A stretch of DNA of 64,000 bases, from the NCBI GenBank assembly GCA_964017145.1, contig OZ024850.1:1713618-1777617 (forward strand), read 5' to 3'. Under the pieces are notes generated by a model, which searched no databases, was not told the DNA's origin, and worked only from the letters and a program-made list of their open reading frames with translations. The position numbers and the translations under genes were made by a program. The DNA is from Agrocybe praecox (Eukaryota; Basidiomycota; Agaricomycetes; Agaricales; Agrocybaceae). The first letter of the stretch is position 1. Every line of letters starts with the position of its first letter. Shown here piece after piece: positions 10,692-21,955 of the stretch.

Positions 10692-13079
10692 TCAAAATAC
10701 AGGTGCATCCCTCAAAAACAATCGTGCCTCCTCCTTCTTCACCCATCGAGCAACGGCATTAGCAGCCCCAACCGCAGCGCTCTTTGGTAACAGAGGAGAA
10801 AGTGCCACATATAATTCGAACGGCTGCGTTATCTAAGAGAGGCATTCGTGAGCCGCAGGTTTAAAACGAAAAAAGAAAAAGAAAAGTCGATCTTACCCAG
10901 CCCATGACACTTTCACTCTCCGTACGTATATACTGAAGCTTTAAGCCGGCTTCTTGCCCAGATTTCGCATGAATTGCATCATGTAGTGTTTGATACAAGG
11001 TTGTAAGCCTAAAAGCAATATCGTAAGAATTTGCCGCGCATGAACAGGAAGATCACAAGTACCTTTTTCTAGAATGAGGTTGATCATATGGGTCCTCAAA
11101 TGTAGGTAAAGTGATTTGCACTTGGTTCCGAGATTTGTAGATAAAATGCCTCAGACCGGGGATACCCAGCTGAGCAACAGAGTAGTCCATTTCTTTTGCT
11201 TGATAGGTGTTGATAAGTGCGGTTAAACTCCCATCCGTAGTTAATTTCTAGAAGACCGCAGTGAGAATCTCAAGCAGGTTGATCGAGACGCAAATCATAT
11301 ACTAACTTTAACGACGGAATCACACCAGTTCCTGATCAACTCTAGCTCCCCTCCTACGTTGATACAAACAAGAGCAATCCCCGATTCGTTCAGTCCCTCT
11401 TGTGGGTCTGACTTTTGTGAAGCGTTATCCGTTCCCGTTGAAGGAGACAATGACGAGTCCGAGTTGGGACTATCTATTGGTGCGAATGTGATAGGCTCCT
11501 GTGGATTGACCGTGTCATCCTTCCGCAGAAAATTGATATATGCATTGACGAATCCAGATGGATTAAACTTTGGAAGGCATACAGGAATCCAGGATGCAGA
11601 AGCCGGTGAATTATAGATTGATGGGGAGTGAATAGTGTTCATAATGATGTGTAGATCTGGGTAATATAATACAATAAGATATAACGCGTTCAACGGAAGA
11701 CAGTAACTGAATGTACCAGCTGGATGTATTGAGTGCTTCTTTGGCCTGATTAAAGTCACGACGCGGTTGCTTGCAATTAAAATAACGTATAACATATCCT
11801 GAATACAAGGTTAATGGCAATAAAATGATTTTGGGGCAACTACTTGCCTTCATCTTGGAGTTGGGGACAAGTGACTCTGCTATGCGTTTCCGAAGACCAG
11901 GCTCCATCTTCAAGCAGTTAAGAGATGACATTGTCATTGCGATGTCCATTTCTAGCCTAACCAGAAGTGAATTCATGAAAGGCTCTGCACCTAGAATAAA
12001 GGTAGGTCATTATCTGATAGGGTGAATAGATTCAAATAACTAACCATTCAAAAGTCGTCTCAAGTCAAAATTGGTCCTCCGTTCAAATATTCGCTTCAGT
12101 TGTGCCGCGGTGACTATGCTTAGAATTTGCAGATGAAGGTATTCAAGATGTGACCGTGTCTTCCTTCAAATTGATTCATGAACAACAAGACCACAAGCTG
12201 AAAATGCCACACTTACGACAGATTCCGGTTCTCCCCATGATGATACACAGGCATAGTAAAGTGGCGATCTCAAAAGAAATGTGATACGAGTCCCACCAGC
12301 ATTTATAGAGCGGAGTTTGTCATTTTCGTCAAGATAAACAGAGATCAAGGCTTGCATTACGCCTATAGTCGATGCTGTTCCCTCTTGATCTCCTCCTCCA
12401 GGTCGGCTACTTGAATTTAACATGGTGAATGAGCGGGAGTCGCGATCAAGCTAACCTTATAAATACTGGTTTCCCGGCGTCGGTAAGAACGTAGTATTCC
12501 CTTTGAAGATACGAAGGAGCTAAGGTGGAATCAATTATTATAGTTGATATCAAGATTAAGACTTACCTTCAACGAAGGCCTGTGTCTCTGCTTGTGGTGT
12601 TGCCCCCTGGCGAGACCGGGCCAATTCGATCTCTAACGACCATTCAATACGAATCCACGACCTAGAGCAACGAACAAACCTGTTTGAGCAGCCTTGAACG
12701 TAAGGCTCCTTCTTAACTGATCTCTCAGCAGTTGCTTGCTGCCATCTGCAGGTGTAGGTGGTACGGTGGTGTTATCGAGCGATTCCATATCTTCTGTATC
12801 CGTGTGATTTGTATCAGCGTCAAGGTCTTGAATCAAAAGGCCTTCAGCAGGTTCTATATCCATCACGGAAGACGCAGAGCTATCCAGATATTGATCTCCA
12901 GATTTCAGAGGCTGGGGAATTGGCGGGATATCTGATGGGACTGTATTATGACTGTGGATATGCAGATTAGACAACGAAGGCGACGGTCTCAAACTAGGTG
13001 GAATCGCAAGCCGAGAAGGAGAGGATCGGGCAAGACCCGGAGTGCTAGAACGCGATATGGAACGAGGGGTGTCGGTCAT
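10692..13079 (-). CDS. MON1: MON1, vacuolar fusion / Rab7 GEF subunit
   Basis: Mon1 pairs with Ccz1 as the guanine-nucleotide exchange factor that activates Ypt7/Rab7 on late endosomes, vacuoles and autophagosomes. The N terminus (MTDTPRSISRSSTP) is disordered and Ser/Pro-rich. The core longin-type domains show TFLLRSPLYYACVSSWGEPESV, then AMTMSSLNCLKMEPGLRKRIAESLVPNSKMK, VILIASNRVVTLIRPKKHSIHPA, IMNTIHSPSIYNSPASASWIPVCLPKFNPSGFVNAYINFL and a C-terminal LPKSAAVGAANAVARWVKKEEARLFL. Each is a conserved Mon1 block. There are numerous introns; the stop is TGA... at 10692 (minus). An upstream in-frame Met at 13154 exists, but MTDT at 13079 better matches the usual disordered start. The divergent mS41 gene starts only 170 bases away, so the two may share a promoter. 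Confidence 0.92.
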
Positions 13080-13248
13080 TTGTACGCCAGAAACCTTGAA
13101 CTTATACTTTATAGAGGTAGTACAAAATAAGACTCGGGTAGAGTGACAGGCCAAGCGCCAATTCTAACCCACGGCTACACGTGTCACAGCGTGACGGAAG
13201 CTTCATACTGACAGTCCGGTTACTCTTTTTCTATTCAGTATTTACAAA

Positions 13249-13933
13249 ATGGCTATGGCCTTGCTGAACCTCCAACGAGGGTTCTTACTTCGTCTATCAT
13301 GTCTATCATCATCACCAATATCCATGATTACGCGTACACTCGTCAACAGACACACATTTGGGGCCCTACCTCCCATACATGACCCAGCTTTATTCCAGCA
13401 AGGCGTCGGCCGTTTTGCTAGGCCTGTGCAACCTATTCGGACGACGGAAGACTTCTTGAAGGCCATTGGCAGAGGCTCAGAAACAAAGGTGGATAAGGAA
13501 ATGCCATGGAAGGAGTTCTGGAATATGGACGGCCAGGCTTTGCGGAAAGCTGGCGTCGCTGTACGCGATCGGAGGTGCGTGCTTCACCATTGGCTCGGCT
13601 GTCCTTATGCCAGACAAAACTTTCATTGTTGCGAGGCGTAGATCTGAAGTACATGACTCTTTCTTTTACAGGTATATCTTGATGTGCATGGCCAAATTCC
13701 GCCTTGGTTTCCCAATAGAGGAGTTTGCTCATGAAGCCCCTGCAAAGAGGACAATACGCGGGTGCGTGACTTTCGCGTTTTCACTTCTTGATATTTATTT
13801 CCCTGACATGTATCCTTTTTTTGTGCTACTACTTAGGTGGGGACCAAAAGTACAGAATGGAAAGCGGATACGGTCGAAGCGAATAAAGGATAAGACCAGG
13901 AGACAACCAGCGGTTCCTCTCAAGGCAGACTAA
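13249..13933 (+). CDS. FYV4: mitochondrial small-subunit ribosomal protein mS41 (IGR motif)
   Basis: Three exons: 13249-13574, 13672-13761 and 13837-13933. The protein opens with a basic, hydrophobic mitochondrial presequence (MAMALLNLQRGFLLRL) and then carries the IGR motif: RTTEDFLKAIGRG, WKEFWNMDGQALRKAGVAVRDRRYIL. This domain is diagnostic for mS41/Fyv4, a fungal mitoribosome small-subunit protein. The tail is strongly basic (RIRSKRIKDKTRRQ), as expected for rRNA contact. The spliced length of about 170 residues is normal for the family. The frame is maintained only when both introns are removed, at RR|YIL and RG|WGPK. Confidence 0.9.
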
Positions 13934-14260
13934 TAGTATTATTAATAGATTTGACGTAACACTTGACCTGATTGCATTTTTCATGATTTTATTGCACGGT
14001 TCTTTCAGCAGAAGGAAACAAGAAAAATGTGTTGATATAGGTATGTGAGTTGTGGTATATATGGTACACGACGAATAGAGATGGTTAGAAGACATGATTT
14101 GAGTACAAGGCGGGGCGACAGATAGGTAAGCGAAGGAAATTCAGTCATAAAAGTTATTAGCTGAAAAAATAGTAATAGATATCGTAAATGCAGCAAAAAA
14201 AAAGATAAGATCCAATGGAAGGAAAGAAGAAAATCAAGACGAAACAGAAAGAAAACAGAA
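13934..14260. other. convergent intergenic region
   Basis: About 330 A/T-rich bases between the 3' ends of mS41 (plus) and the C2H2 gene (minus). Nothing recognised besides likely poly(A) regions. Confidence 0.45.
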
Positions 14261-15352
14261 TTATGAGCGTCCCCTCTCGGAGGGATATCCTACACACCCA
14301 AGGTTTCCGTTGTCCAGGTGCCGTCTGAGGGCGTCCATCCTACTGAAGACCTTCATGCACCCGCCAATACGGTACTCCCCATCATGGAGCACGGGCTCAG
14401 CCGTTGCATGGATGTCGAACGAGTCAGCGTCCTCAACAAGAACACCTGCACAGCAGGTCTTCGAGAGGTGGGCTACATGTGTCGCCAGATGTCGTTTGAA
14501 GTCGGGGAGTCGCTTGTCCTTTGGCTTGTATTGGCACTGAGGACAGAGGAAGTTCATCTCGTTGAGACCTTCTCCCTTCAGGACTGCCTTCTCGAGCCTG
14601 GTCTTCATGGCTCCCGTCGATTGTTGATTTCGTGCATCGGAACTTGCACGGGAGGTTTCCGAATCGGGGTTCTCAACGGGCTGGTAAGGGGAGGGCGACA
14701 ACGATTCCTTCTTGACTGGTGAAGGTTTGAAATAGCCGCCGCGCGACTTCGGAGTGCCTTTCTTAGGCTTTCTGGGAGCCGATGTACGTCGGCGCTTCGT
14801 GGTGGTTGGCTTATTCGACGAGGGCCGGTATTCATCGTCGGAGTTGCCGTCGTCACTGTCGGCCTCGATAGCGTGCTTTCGCTTCCCGATGACGACTTTC
14901 ACCTCAGCCTCCAGGTGGAAGTCGCCGTCGGCATCGTCGTCGTCTCCCTCAGCGTCGGCATCTTCGTCGCTGCCATATGCAAATAGCTCGCGACTGCCAT
15001 CGTATCCCCTGCCACGAGCGATAGCGGGGGGAGGATGACATAAAGAGGTTGGAGTATCCAAAAGCAATTTCGACGCATTCCCGATTATATCTCTAGGTAC
15101 TGTCTTGCAAAATTCCTGCCAGCTACTACCTTTAAAGTAACTTTGCCCGTCTAGATTGAAGAGGGCAGGGTCTATGTTGTTATCGATGTCCTCAGCAGGC
15201 GGTAGCTCGCCAAATGAATCTTCAGGTGTGGGCGGGAATATGTCCGGCGATGCAGATGAACTAGAGCCTGAGTAGTCGTGGCCATAGTCGGGAGTATCGG
15301 GAAAGAAATTGGAGTTGAAATTGTAGGTGTTGTTATCGAATGAGTAGCTCAT
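14261..15352 (-). CDS. C2H2 zinc-finger protein, probable transcription factor
   Basis: Intronless, 363 residues. The N-terminal half is disordered (Asn/Ser/Asp-rich MSYSFDNNTYNFNSN), followed by an acidic run (DEDADAEGDDDDADGD) and basic nuclear-type segments (TTKRRRTSAPRKPKKGTPKS). The C terminus holds two finger-like units: a C-x2-C-x14-H-x3-H finger (CPQC ... HLATH, about residues 270-292) and a degenerate one (GGCMKVFSRMDALRRHL ... GC). This architecture of terminal fingers plus acidic tail region is common in mushroom C2H2 regulators. The target genes cannot be inferred. The start is the first Met of the frame and is preceded by stops. Confidence 0.75.
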   Translation of the reverse strand: MSYSFDNNTYNFNSNFFPDTPDYGHDYSGSSSSASPDIFPPTPEDSFGELPPAEDIDNNIDPALFNLDGQSYFKGSSWQEFCKTVPRDIIGNASKLLLDTPTSLCHPPPAIARGRGYDGSRELFAYGSDEDADAEGDDDDADGDFHLEAEVKVVIGKRKHAIEADSDDGNSDDEYRPSSNKPTTTKRRRTSAPRKPKKGTPKSRGGYFKPSPVKKESLSPSPYQPVENPDSETSRASSDARNQQSTGAMKTRLEKAVLKGEGLNEMNFLCPQCQYKPKDKRLPDFKRHLATHVAHLSKTCCAGVLVEDADSFDIHATAEPVLHDGEYRIGGCMKVFSRMDALRRHLDNGNLGCVGYPSERGRS

Positions 15353-16178
15353 TTTGTTCTAGAAAGGTATCAAGGTCTGGGGTGTTTTATGAAAGGCCAA
15401 TATCTCGGGAGCAGAATTTATAGGAAAACGAAGTCCTTTATTTCACAATCCGCGCTTGTGGTGCTCACAGCTTGGACCGGCCACATACGCGCGTTGATCT
15501 CTTTGTTCGCGTGCCTCATGTCGCCAAATCCCGATTTGGCAATCGACGACAAAAAGCATTGTCGGACAATAAAGAGAAAACATAGAGGACTATTAAAAGC
15601 CAGAAAACAATCGTTGTGAAGGTGGGAAAATTAGTCACTCATCAAAGTAACTATAGAAATAATACATAATAGGCGCCAAATTTTCTATTCTTTGGTCGTC
15701 GAGTAGCGCACAGAACGCACACAACCTTGTTAGGATCTTTTCTCTGAAAATAAGGATGAGATGTGGATCTGCACGCATTCTTTTAGCGAATGTCAATGAC
15801 ATTCACCTCCGTATCGAGGCATATCCCCAACGGTCAATCAATGCGTAAGCGAAGAGCCAAGTGGAACGTGCAAACAGAATTTCCCGAAATGGCCATTCTC
15901 ATTGGCGGATGGCCCCCCACTTAAGCTAAGTTAAAGATAGCAAACAAAGGGAAAAGTGGCCAAGTTGGATAATCGTATCTTTCCGAACAATCTTGATTCT
16001 TTCATCGTCCATCTCTGAAAGACCTGAGAAAAAAATCCTTACTCATGTGGTCTTTCACACATCTTTTCGGAGGTCCGAGTCCTAGATTGCGTGTGTTATT
16101 AAAATGCCGTCTATTATTATGAATGCCGTAACAACAAAGAAAGAGACAATATCCTAGATTATCTCGGAGCGATGCAGA
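15353..16178. other. intergenic, promoter region of the C2H2 gene
   Basis: About 825 bases between the FHA gene 3' end and the C2H2 gene 5' end (both minus). A small plus-strand ORF (15389-15619) has no recognisable domain. I find no RNA gene or repeat. Confidence 0.4.
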
Positions 16179-17345
16179 TCATGATACATCGTCGTGTAAA
16201 AGAACGTATTCCCTTGTCGATAAGCCGAATTTAATGACTATAAAGCGTAGACCGTTAATAAAATTCCCTTTGGGCGTTGAGGAAGTGAACAGCATACCAT
16301 CGCCGGCCTTCAATTCGTAGTAGCGAGCAGCGGGAATTTGTTCGTCGTTCACCAAGGTTCCATTGGTGGATTCAAGGTCAATCACAAAAGGCCTGTCGAT
16401 TGCTCCACGATTAGATAAGACAAAAATAACATACAGAAAGGACACCAACTTCACGACTCCTTTGGATCCGCCGTATTCATCTTTTTCTTGAATATAACGG
16501 TCTAGAAGGTGGAGGCCGGTTATTCAAATGATCCCCGCATATTTCAAATTGTACACTGACACTGAAAGACGGCGTGCTGTTTTGAACAGGAAGGGTGTTC
16601 AATTGCAATATCTGCTACCAGTCTGTCGCGTCCTACGAGGTATGCACTTTGTCTGTGTATATGGAGGAGTTCTAATGGACATTCAACACACAGCCTTGCA
16701 AATATGGAAAGTGAAATACTCACCAACTTGTTCTGCATCCTTAAATACGTACAACCTCCACCCCACCACGGGCTTTCTTGCTTCCGGAGGTTCATTGTAT
16801 TTGAGCACAGTACTGCTACCGTCGACGGCCTTGACTGTGTTTGTTTCGGCGGCCAGAAGACCAGAAGGCGCGAAGTTGGGCTTCAACTTGTCTTTGTCTT
16901 TTTCAGAAGGGGATGGGGAGGCAGAGCCGGCTCCACGTTCATGGTTCGAGCTGCGAGCTCGACTAGGAGGAGACGCGGAACGGCGCTGGGAACGACGCGA
17001 TGAAGATTCGTATTCTCCATCTCTGTCACGCCTGCTATCGTATCGTTCTCTGTCTCTCTCCCTTTCGCGTTCTCTTTTGCTCTCGTCATAGTCGCGGAAG
17101 TCGCGCCTTGGCCGCTGGTCCTTGTCGTCGTCTCTCCGCGAAGATTTGTTGTAGCTGTAATCTCGGTCCCTCTCTCTATCGCGACCTGGTCCAAAGTAGT
17201 CTCGCTCACGATTGCGATTGTCATAACCAGAATCTCTTTCTCTCGATTTCCCGCGCCTTGAACTAAAACCACTTCCACTAGGAGCGCGACTGTCACCATC
17301 ATCGTATCGCTTCCTTGAAGGTGGAGAACGAGAACGCTTGGACAT
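16179..17345 (-). CDS. FHA-domain protein, SNIP1 / Dawdle / Pml1-like
   Basis: The N terminus is long, low complexity and Arg/Ser/Asp/Glu-rich (MSKRSRSPPSRKRYDDGD and many RDRERD-type repeats), as in SR-like spliceosomal factors. The C-terminal FHA domain is spread over several exons: WRLYVFKDAEQV, ELLHIHRQSAYLVGRDRL, VADIAIEHPSCSKQHAVFQ, YRYIQEKDEYGGSKGVVK, PFVIDLESTNGTLVNDEQI and DVIKFGLSTREYVLL. The phosphopeptide-binding residues (GR, S-x-x-H, N-G) are all kept. Human SNIP1 and yeast Pml1 belong to the RES/retention complex that holds unspliced pre-mRNA in the nucleus, so a role in splicing is inferred. Five introns were placed; the last intron removes an in-frame stretch (MLFTSS...), restoring GDVIKFG. 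Stop TGA 16179-16181. Confidence 0.88.
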
Positions 17346-18562
17346 TATTTTGGAAGATTATCTGGTGTTCGGAGAATAAAATACAAACGCTACCAGATGC
17401 ACGTAGAATTATGAGCTCTACCAATGATCGACGTAAGAAAAAAGACTGGTTTGGAGGTCAATAGGTCCGGTCAGTAAACAAGGACAGCGTGCGCACTGCG
17501 TGACGGAGCTACGATCAACTGCACCGCCACCTCGAAACTCGATCCATTTAATTTTCGATCGGAGATCGAATCGAAAGGGCCGCGCCCGATAGCCGTTCAC
17601 AACTTCAAATTTTTCAGGTTGGCGCATACAATCACTGCTGCTACGCCTCTTTAGTTTCTCAAACCTATCAATGCAAATGTTGACGGATGAGTCGGATTGT
17701 CGTGGCTTCTTGATGGGAGAAGAATCGGCGTGTGAGCCCGATCGAATAAGAAGTGAAAGCGCAAGTTGAGCGCAAGGCGCATTGACTCTAAACGTCCTTG
17801 GCATTGTGCTGGCTCTTTTTGTCAATGCACCGATTGAGCATTTAGATAAATCCTTTTAAAACGTGCTTAGGCCTTTTTCGCATTCTCTTTTTTTTTTTCC
17901 GTCTCCGCGTCGGTTGTCATCGACATCTGATTGTCCATTTTAAGCGCTGGTCCTAGCATCTGCAGTTTTTTCGATGAATCATAAAATCAAGTTCCCTAGT
18001 GATGTAATGAAATGTAGTCACTGTGCTGTATGTATTGTCTGCGGTTAGCTTCGGTGGTTGAATAAAGTTGTATTATAGCTTGGATACAGTCACAAGCCTA
18101 AGTATGGTCAGTCTTAAGCGAGCGTGTATCGCGATGATGTTTTTCTTCGATCGTATTATTTTTTTGAGACCATAGCAGCCCATAAATACAACCCTTAAAC
18201 AGGGCTCTACTAACACGAAGAAAAGTGAGAAAGAGATAGTACCGGATCCGATACGCATGCCAATTCGCGCTGCCCTTGCCGAAACTGGGATGTCAGAAAG
18301 GAGGCCATTTTTGGGTGCATTTGCACTTCCTCTGGTACTATTCATATCTAAACTTGTGTTCCATTTGTCCCAAACTGTTTACATGAATGTGGGTACCACG
18401 CAGTTATCTTTAGGCGATATGTTTAGTCCAAATACTACTTGGGTTAATTGATTTCGGCATAGTTCGGCAAATTAATTTGGCGCTAATTAGCAGATTACGT
18501 CATGCAACTAAGTACAAGCGCTTCTGACTCGGCCAACCCTTCCTTTTGCTACTACTACACTG
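17346..18562. other. long divergent intergenic region
   Basis: About 1.2 kb between the FHA gene (minus) and the G-patch gene (plus). It contains an open 135-codon minus ORF (17418-17825) and a 64-codon plus ORF (18257-18451). Neither has a recognised domain, and neither shows a convincing splice extension. A T-run lies near 17888-17899. A non-coding RNA could hide here, but no tRNA-like B box was seen. Confidence 0.4.
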
Positions 18563-19840
18563 ATGGCCACAGTCACCTATCACATTCGCTCTCATTATGA
18601 CCCAGAAGAACGAGAACAACTAGAAATTGAAACTGGCCAAATTGAAGAAGGGGACATCGCACACAAAGTTATAGTCGACTCTGAGGAAGAATGGAAGAAA
18701 GAGGCTTCAAAGATGCCCTCTCAGCGCCCGCCACGCGCACCACCTCAATTTGTGCCAGCCGCGGCAAAATATGACGAATGGGGTGCCGCCCAAGCGAGTT
18801 CTTCGAAGGTGGTCGAAGTTAACCCTCGACAGTCTCTGGGAAACAGCCTTTCCGGATGGTACAAATCCCTGACAAATACCCAGGCTAGCAAGAGCGCTGT
18901 CACCCCTGCGTCCTCAAAAGACAAGTCGGAACCCAACGCACAAGCATCATCTGAACCTAACGTTATGGCTCCAACGAATCCAAAACTTAGGAAATCAGAA
19001 GCTCGCGATAAAAACAACTGGTTCATCATGAATGCGATACAATCCGAGCCATCTTCCTCTTCTTCGACACCTGCTCCCAGCCTCGCTGACATCCTGGCGC
19101 GAGACCCTCCACCTCTCCCATCACAATCCAAATTTACTCCTCCTATCTTTCTTGAAATAGGACCATCCAACAAGGGATTCGGCATGCTTCAGCGGTCGGG
19201 GTGGAACGAAGGCGAGGCCCTAGGCCCTGATGTCATCCGTAGAAAACCCGTAAAGGATATCCTGCCAGATGAGGACATGCTTCCATCAATGTCATCAAGT
19301 AAAGAGAAGGGAAAGTCTCGTCTCACAGACACCGACCCTTCCGCTGACAACCGACGGGTGGTGGTGGAGGTAAAGATGGAGGGTTTCGACGACGTGAGTG
19401 AACTCCGTAAAGTTGACGTGATAGACCTCACCTTATCCGATTCGGATGCATCGGACGAGGCCGATGAAGATGGTTCAGAGGACGACTCGGAAGACGCTCC
19501 CGTGAAGCTCGAGGAACGTGCTTCTGGCGCACGGGCGAGTATACCCCCAATGGACGACTCCACCTATGGACGAAAAGCTCTTCTCACTCCCATTGCGACC
19601 GTGCTGAAATCTGATAAACTAGGTATTGGTTTGAAAGCCAAAACCGCGGGTCCCTACAAGGAATCGCAAAAACGTGTTACACACAGTGCCGCGGCATTAG
19701 CCGCGCACGTCAAAGCGGCGGAAGAAAGTCGGTTGCGTCGAAAGCGCTTCGGGCGTGGTAGAAGAGGTTTCGAAAAAGAATACAAAAGAGAAGAAGAGCA
19801 TCGCAAGGCTGTGCTGGCATATCTTAAGGGTGGCCTATGA
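18563..19840 (+). CDS. G-patch domain protein with split G-patch
   Basis: Intronless, 425 residues. The first half is disordered. The G-patch begins at about residue 200 (SNKGFGMLQRSGWNEGEALGPD), which holds the conserved G-x-x-M-L-x-x-x-G-W-x-x-G-x-x-LG pattern. The closing part of the domain (LGIGLKAKTAGPYK) comes only some 120 residues later, after an acidic Ser/Asp insert (DLTLSDSDASDEADEDGSED). G-patch proteins bind RNA and activate DEAH helicases of splicing and ribosome assembly. The C terminus is a basic helix (RRKRFGRGRRGFEKEYKREEEHR). The exact family (Spp2-, Cmg1- or GPATCH-like) could not be settled. Confidence 0.78.
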   Translation: MATVTYHIRSHYDPEEREQLEIETGQIEEGDIAHKVIVDSEEEWKKEASKMPSQRPPRAPPQFVPAAAKYDEWGAAQASSSKVVEVNPRQSLGNSLSGWYKSLTNTQASKSAVTPASSKDKSEPNAQASSEPNVMAPTNPKLRKSEARDKNNWFIMNAIQSEPSSSSSTPAPSLADILARDPPPLPSQSKFTPPIFLEIGPSNKGFGMLQRSGWNEGEALGPDVIRRKPVKDILPDEDMLPSMSSSKEKGKSRLTDTDPSADNRRVVVEVKMEGFDDVSELRKVDVIDLTLSDSDASDEADEDGSEDDSEDAPVKLEERASGARASIPPMDDSTYGRKALLTPIATVLKSDKLGIGLKAKTAGPYKESQKRVTHSAAALAAHVKAAEESRLRRKRFGRGRRGFEKEYKREEEHRKAVLAYLKGGL

Positions 19841-20118
19841 TCGCCCAGTTTCTCCGTTCTGGAAGCTTGATGAGAACACATGAAAAGTGTCCCTGAATAT
19901 AATTACATTGTAAATCTTCCTCAGATATACCATTACATTTATTTAATAAATCACTGCTACATGACGCGGGACGAGAAGTGAAGCACAGTATCCAGGAGAG
20001 AAAATCGTGGAGGTTGTCGTGAACGGCAAGGAGAAAGGTCTCAGAAGCGAATGATGTCGAATACTCAAAGTGTTCGCATAAGAGGAGCAAGGGCACACAC
20101 ACAAGGGGTCCACTGTTG

Positions 20119-21955
20119 CTACGACATGGTCGAGTCTCCCCACACACCCTTCGCTGGTTCGCATTTGACAGAAGCGACATACATGCGCAGCCATTGCACC
20201 ATCTCTCTACTGATTTGGCTGCACCGTGTAACATCCAACATTTGGATGCGTTTTGGCCCAGTTAGCAGAGCAGCATGACCAGAACGATCTTGTCTGCTCT
20301 TCCTACGCGCGTAATCCGCTGCGGCCTCCGATGCGGAGGATATAAGTGCTACATTGCTGGTGTGGTAGCGTTTGTACGAGTGGGGGTCTGCTGGTAGCCT
20401 GGATTCAACGAAAGCCCGCAATGAATCCCAATCGAAGGATGTACAACCGTCGAGTGTCACAAATTCCAGTCGGGGGCATAACCATGGTTGGGCTATTGAG
20501 AACGCCTACAAAAATAAAATAAAAAGAGCTGTCAACGAACTAATAGCAAAACAAGAAGCAAGTATTGTCACCTTCAATGAATGATGTGAGATATCCTCGA
20601 CGTCGACACATTCCAATGTGACTAATGATGGCAGTTTACGCAGGAGATTCATAAACGCCATCTCATTAAATAGACAGGTTTCTATCCGCAGATACTTTAA
20701 GGGAAGTCTGGTCAAAGCCTGCGCGTAAAGGAGCTGTAGGACGGGATTCGCGTTTTCCAGATAGGCCAACTCTAGCGACTCGAGATCGGGGAAAGATATA
20801 TGGCTCATAATTTCCCTTGCGTTCGTGATTCCAGAGTAGTAAAATGACAACTTCCTCAGACGAGGGAGATGTATCTTATTCGCGATGGGGGTGTCTACAT
20901 CTTCGATCATCCTCATGGGCGAGCAACCGGGGTACGAATCAACGTCGGTCATGTTACGAAGCGCGAATTCCTCAAGCTCCGGGCATTGTCGTAGTACGGT
21001 GAGAAGTGTGGCTGCACTGGGAGAATGAGAATTATAATAGCCTCCTAGCTTGAGAACACGAAGGCCGGTCATCATTTTCAAATCCCAACCAAAGTGGAAT
21101 GACGTAAGGGAAAGTGAACGAAGATTCGGGGTGCAACCATTGAACAAAGTCATTGCTTTGGAGTACGAGGGAGGTTCATCCTGAATGGCATGGTAGACTT
21201 GAATGCTTAAGGTTTCAAGCATGGGAGCGTCTTCTTGACATCGAAAAAGTGCTGTATATGCATGGGGTCGATTGGGCACCGTGAGGCTAAATGATCTCGT
21301 ACGCCACAATGCAGGCCTGAATAAATCCATGGCGTGGTTGATGTCTTCGCTGACATTTTGGACATACTCCATGCGCGGCCCAAAATTAACAGTGATGTCC
21401 AGTGGGCACGACTTTGATCGTATAAGACGCCGACGAGCCTTCTCCAAAGAATCGTGTGCGCTGACTGTTATCTTAGCCCACAGCACTGGTGTATTGAGCG
21501 CCACATCCGCCCAGTATCGACTATGGAGAAAGGTTAACAACCGAGGACAACGGAGTTTGAAGCACTTACCAGACCAGCATCAGGGTGGGCACCATGACAG
21601 GTTCCTCATCACCCATGCCCAAGACACCTGTAGTGAAAATGTTGGACAAAAGCTCACTAGGCAGTCGAAGAACTGGCGACTGAAGCCGGACTGCTGTCTC
21701 CAATTTAGCTTCCAGGGCAGCGCGTTCCTTTGTTAGGGCGGCCATCTTGACATCAATTGTAGAAAGCGCCTCGCGTAAATATGCAATGGACATGAAGGCT
21801 GGCGAACGGGGGACGTAGACGTCGTCAGATGCGACATTACTGACCCGCGTCTTCAAGGGAGGGAGCGAGGTATAATTCTTAATTGAAGTTTTCCTCCTTC
21901 TGGGCGCGGTGAATACACTCGCCGGAATCCTTGCTGGGTAGCTCGAGGTAGACAT
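20119..21955 (-). CDS. F-box-like protein with leucine-rich repeats
   Basis: Three exons; introns restore LVC|RYWADVAL (about 21540-21590) and SLK|AFSIAQPWL (about 20505-20570). A predicted coiled coil (ALSTIDVKMAALTKERAALEAKLE) precedes the F-box (PVLRLPSELLSNIF ... LVCRYWADVALNTPVLWAKI), the form typical of the very large mushroom F-box family. The rest is an irregular LRR solenoid (NLRSLSLTSFHF, GLRVLKLGG, LEEFALRNMTDV, LRKLSFYYSGI, LESLELAYLEN, LVTLECVDVED, LEFVTLDGCTSF). The F-box would recruit Skp1 into an SCF ubiquitin ligase and the LRRs would select the substrate. Substrate is unknown. Start at 21955. Confidence 0.85.

Noticed and set aside
16883..17302. 139-codon minus ORF rich in Thr/Arg/Glu
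   Set aside because: Frame shadow of the RD/RE-repeat N terminus of the FHA protein.
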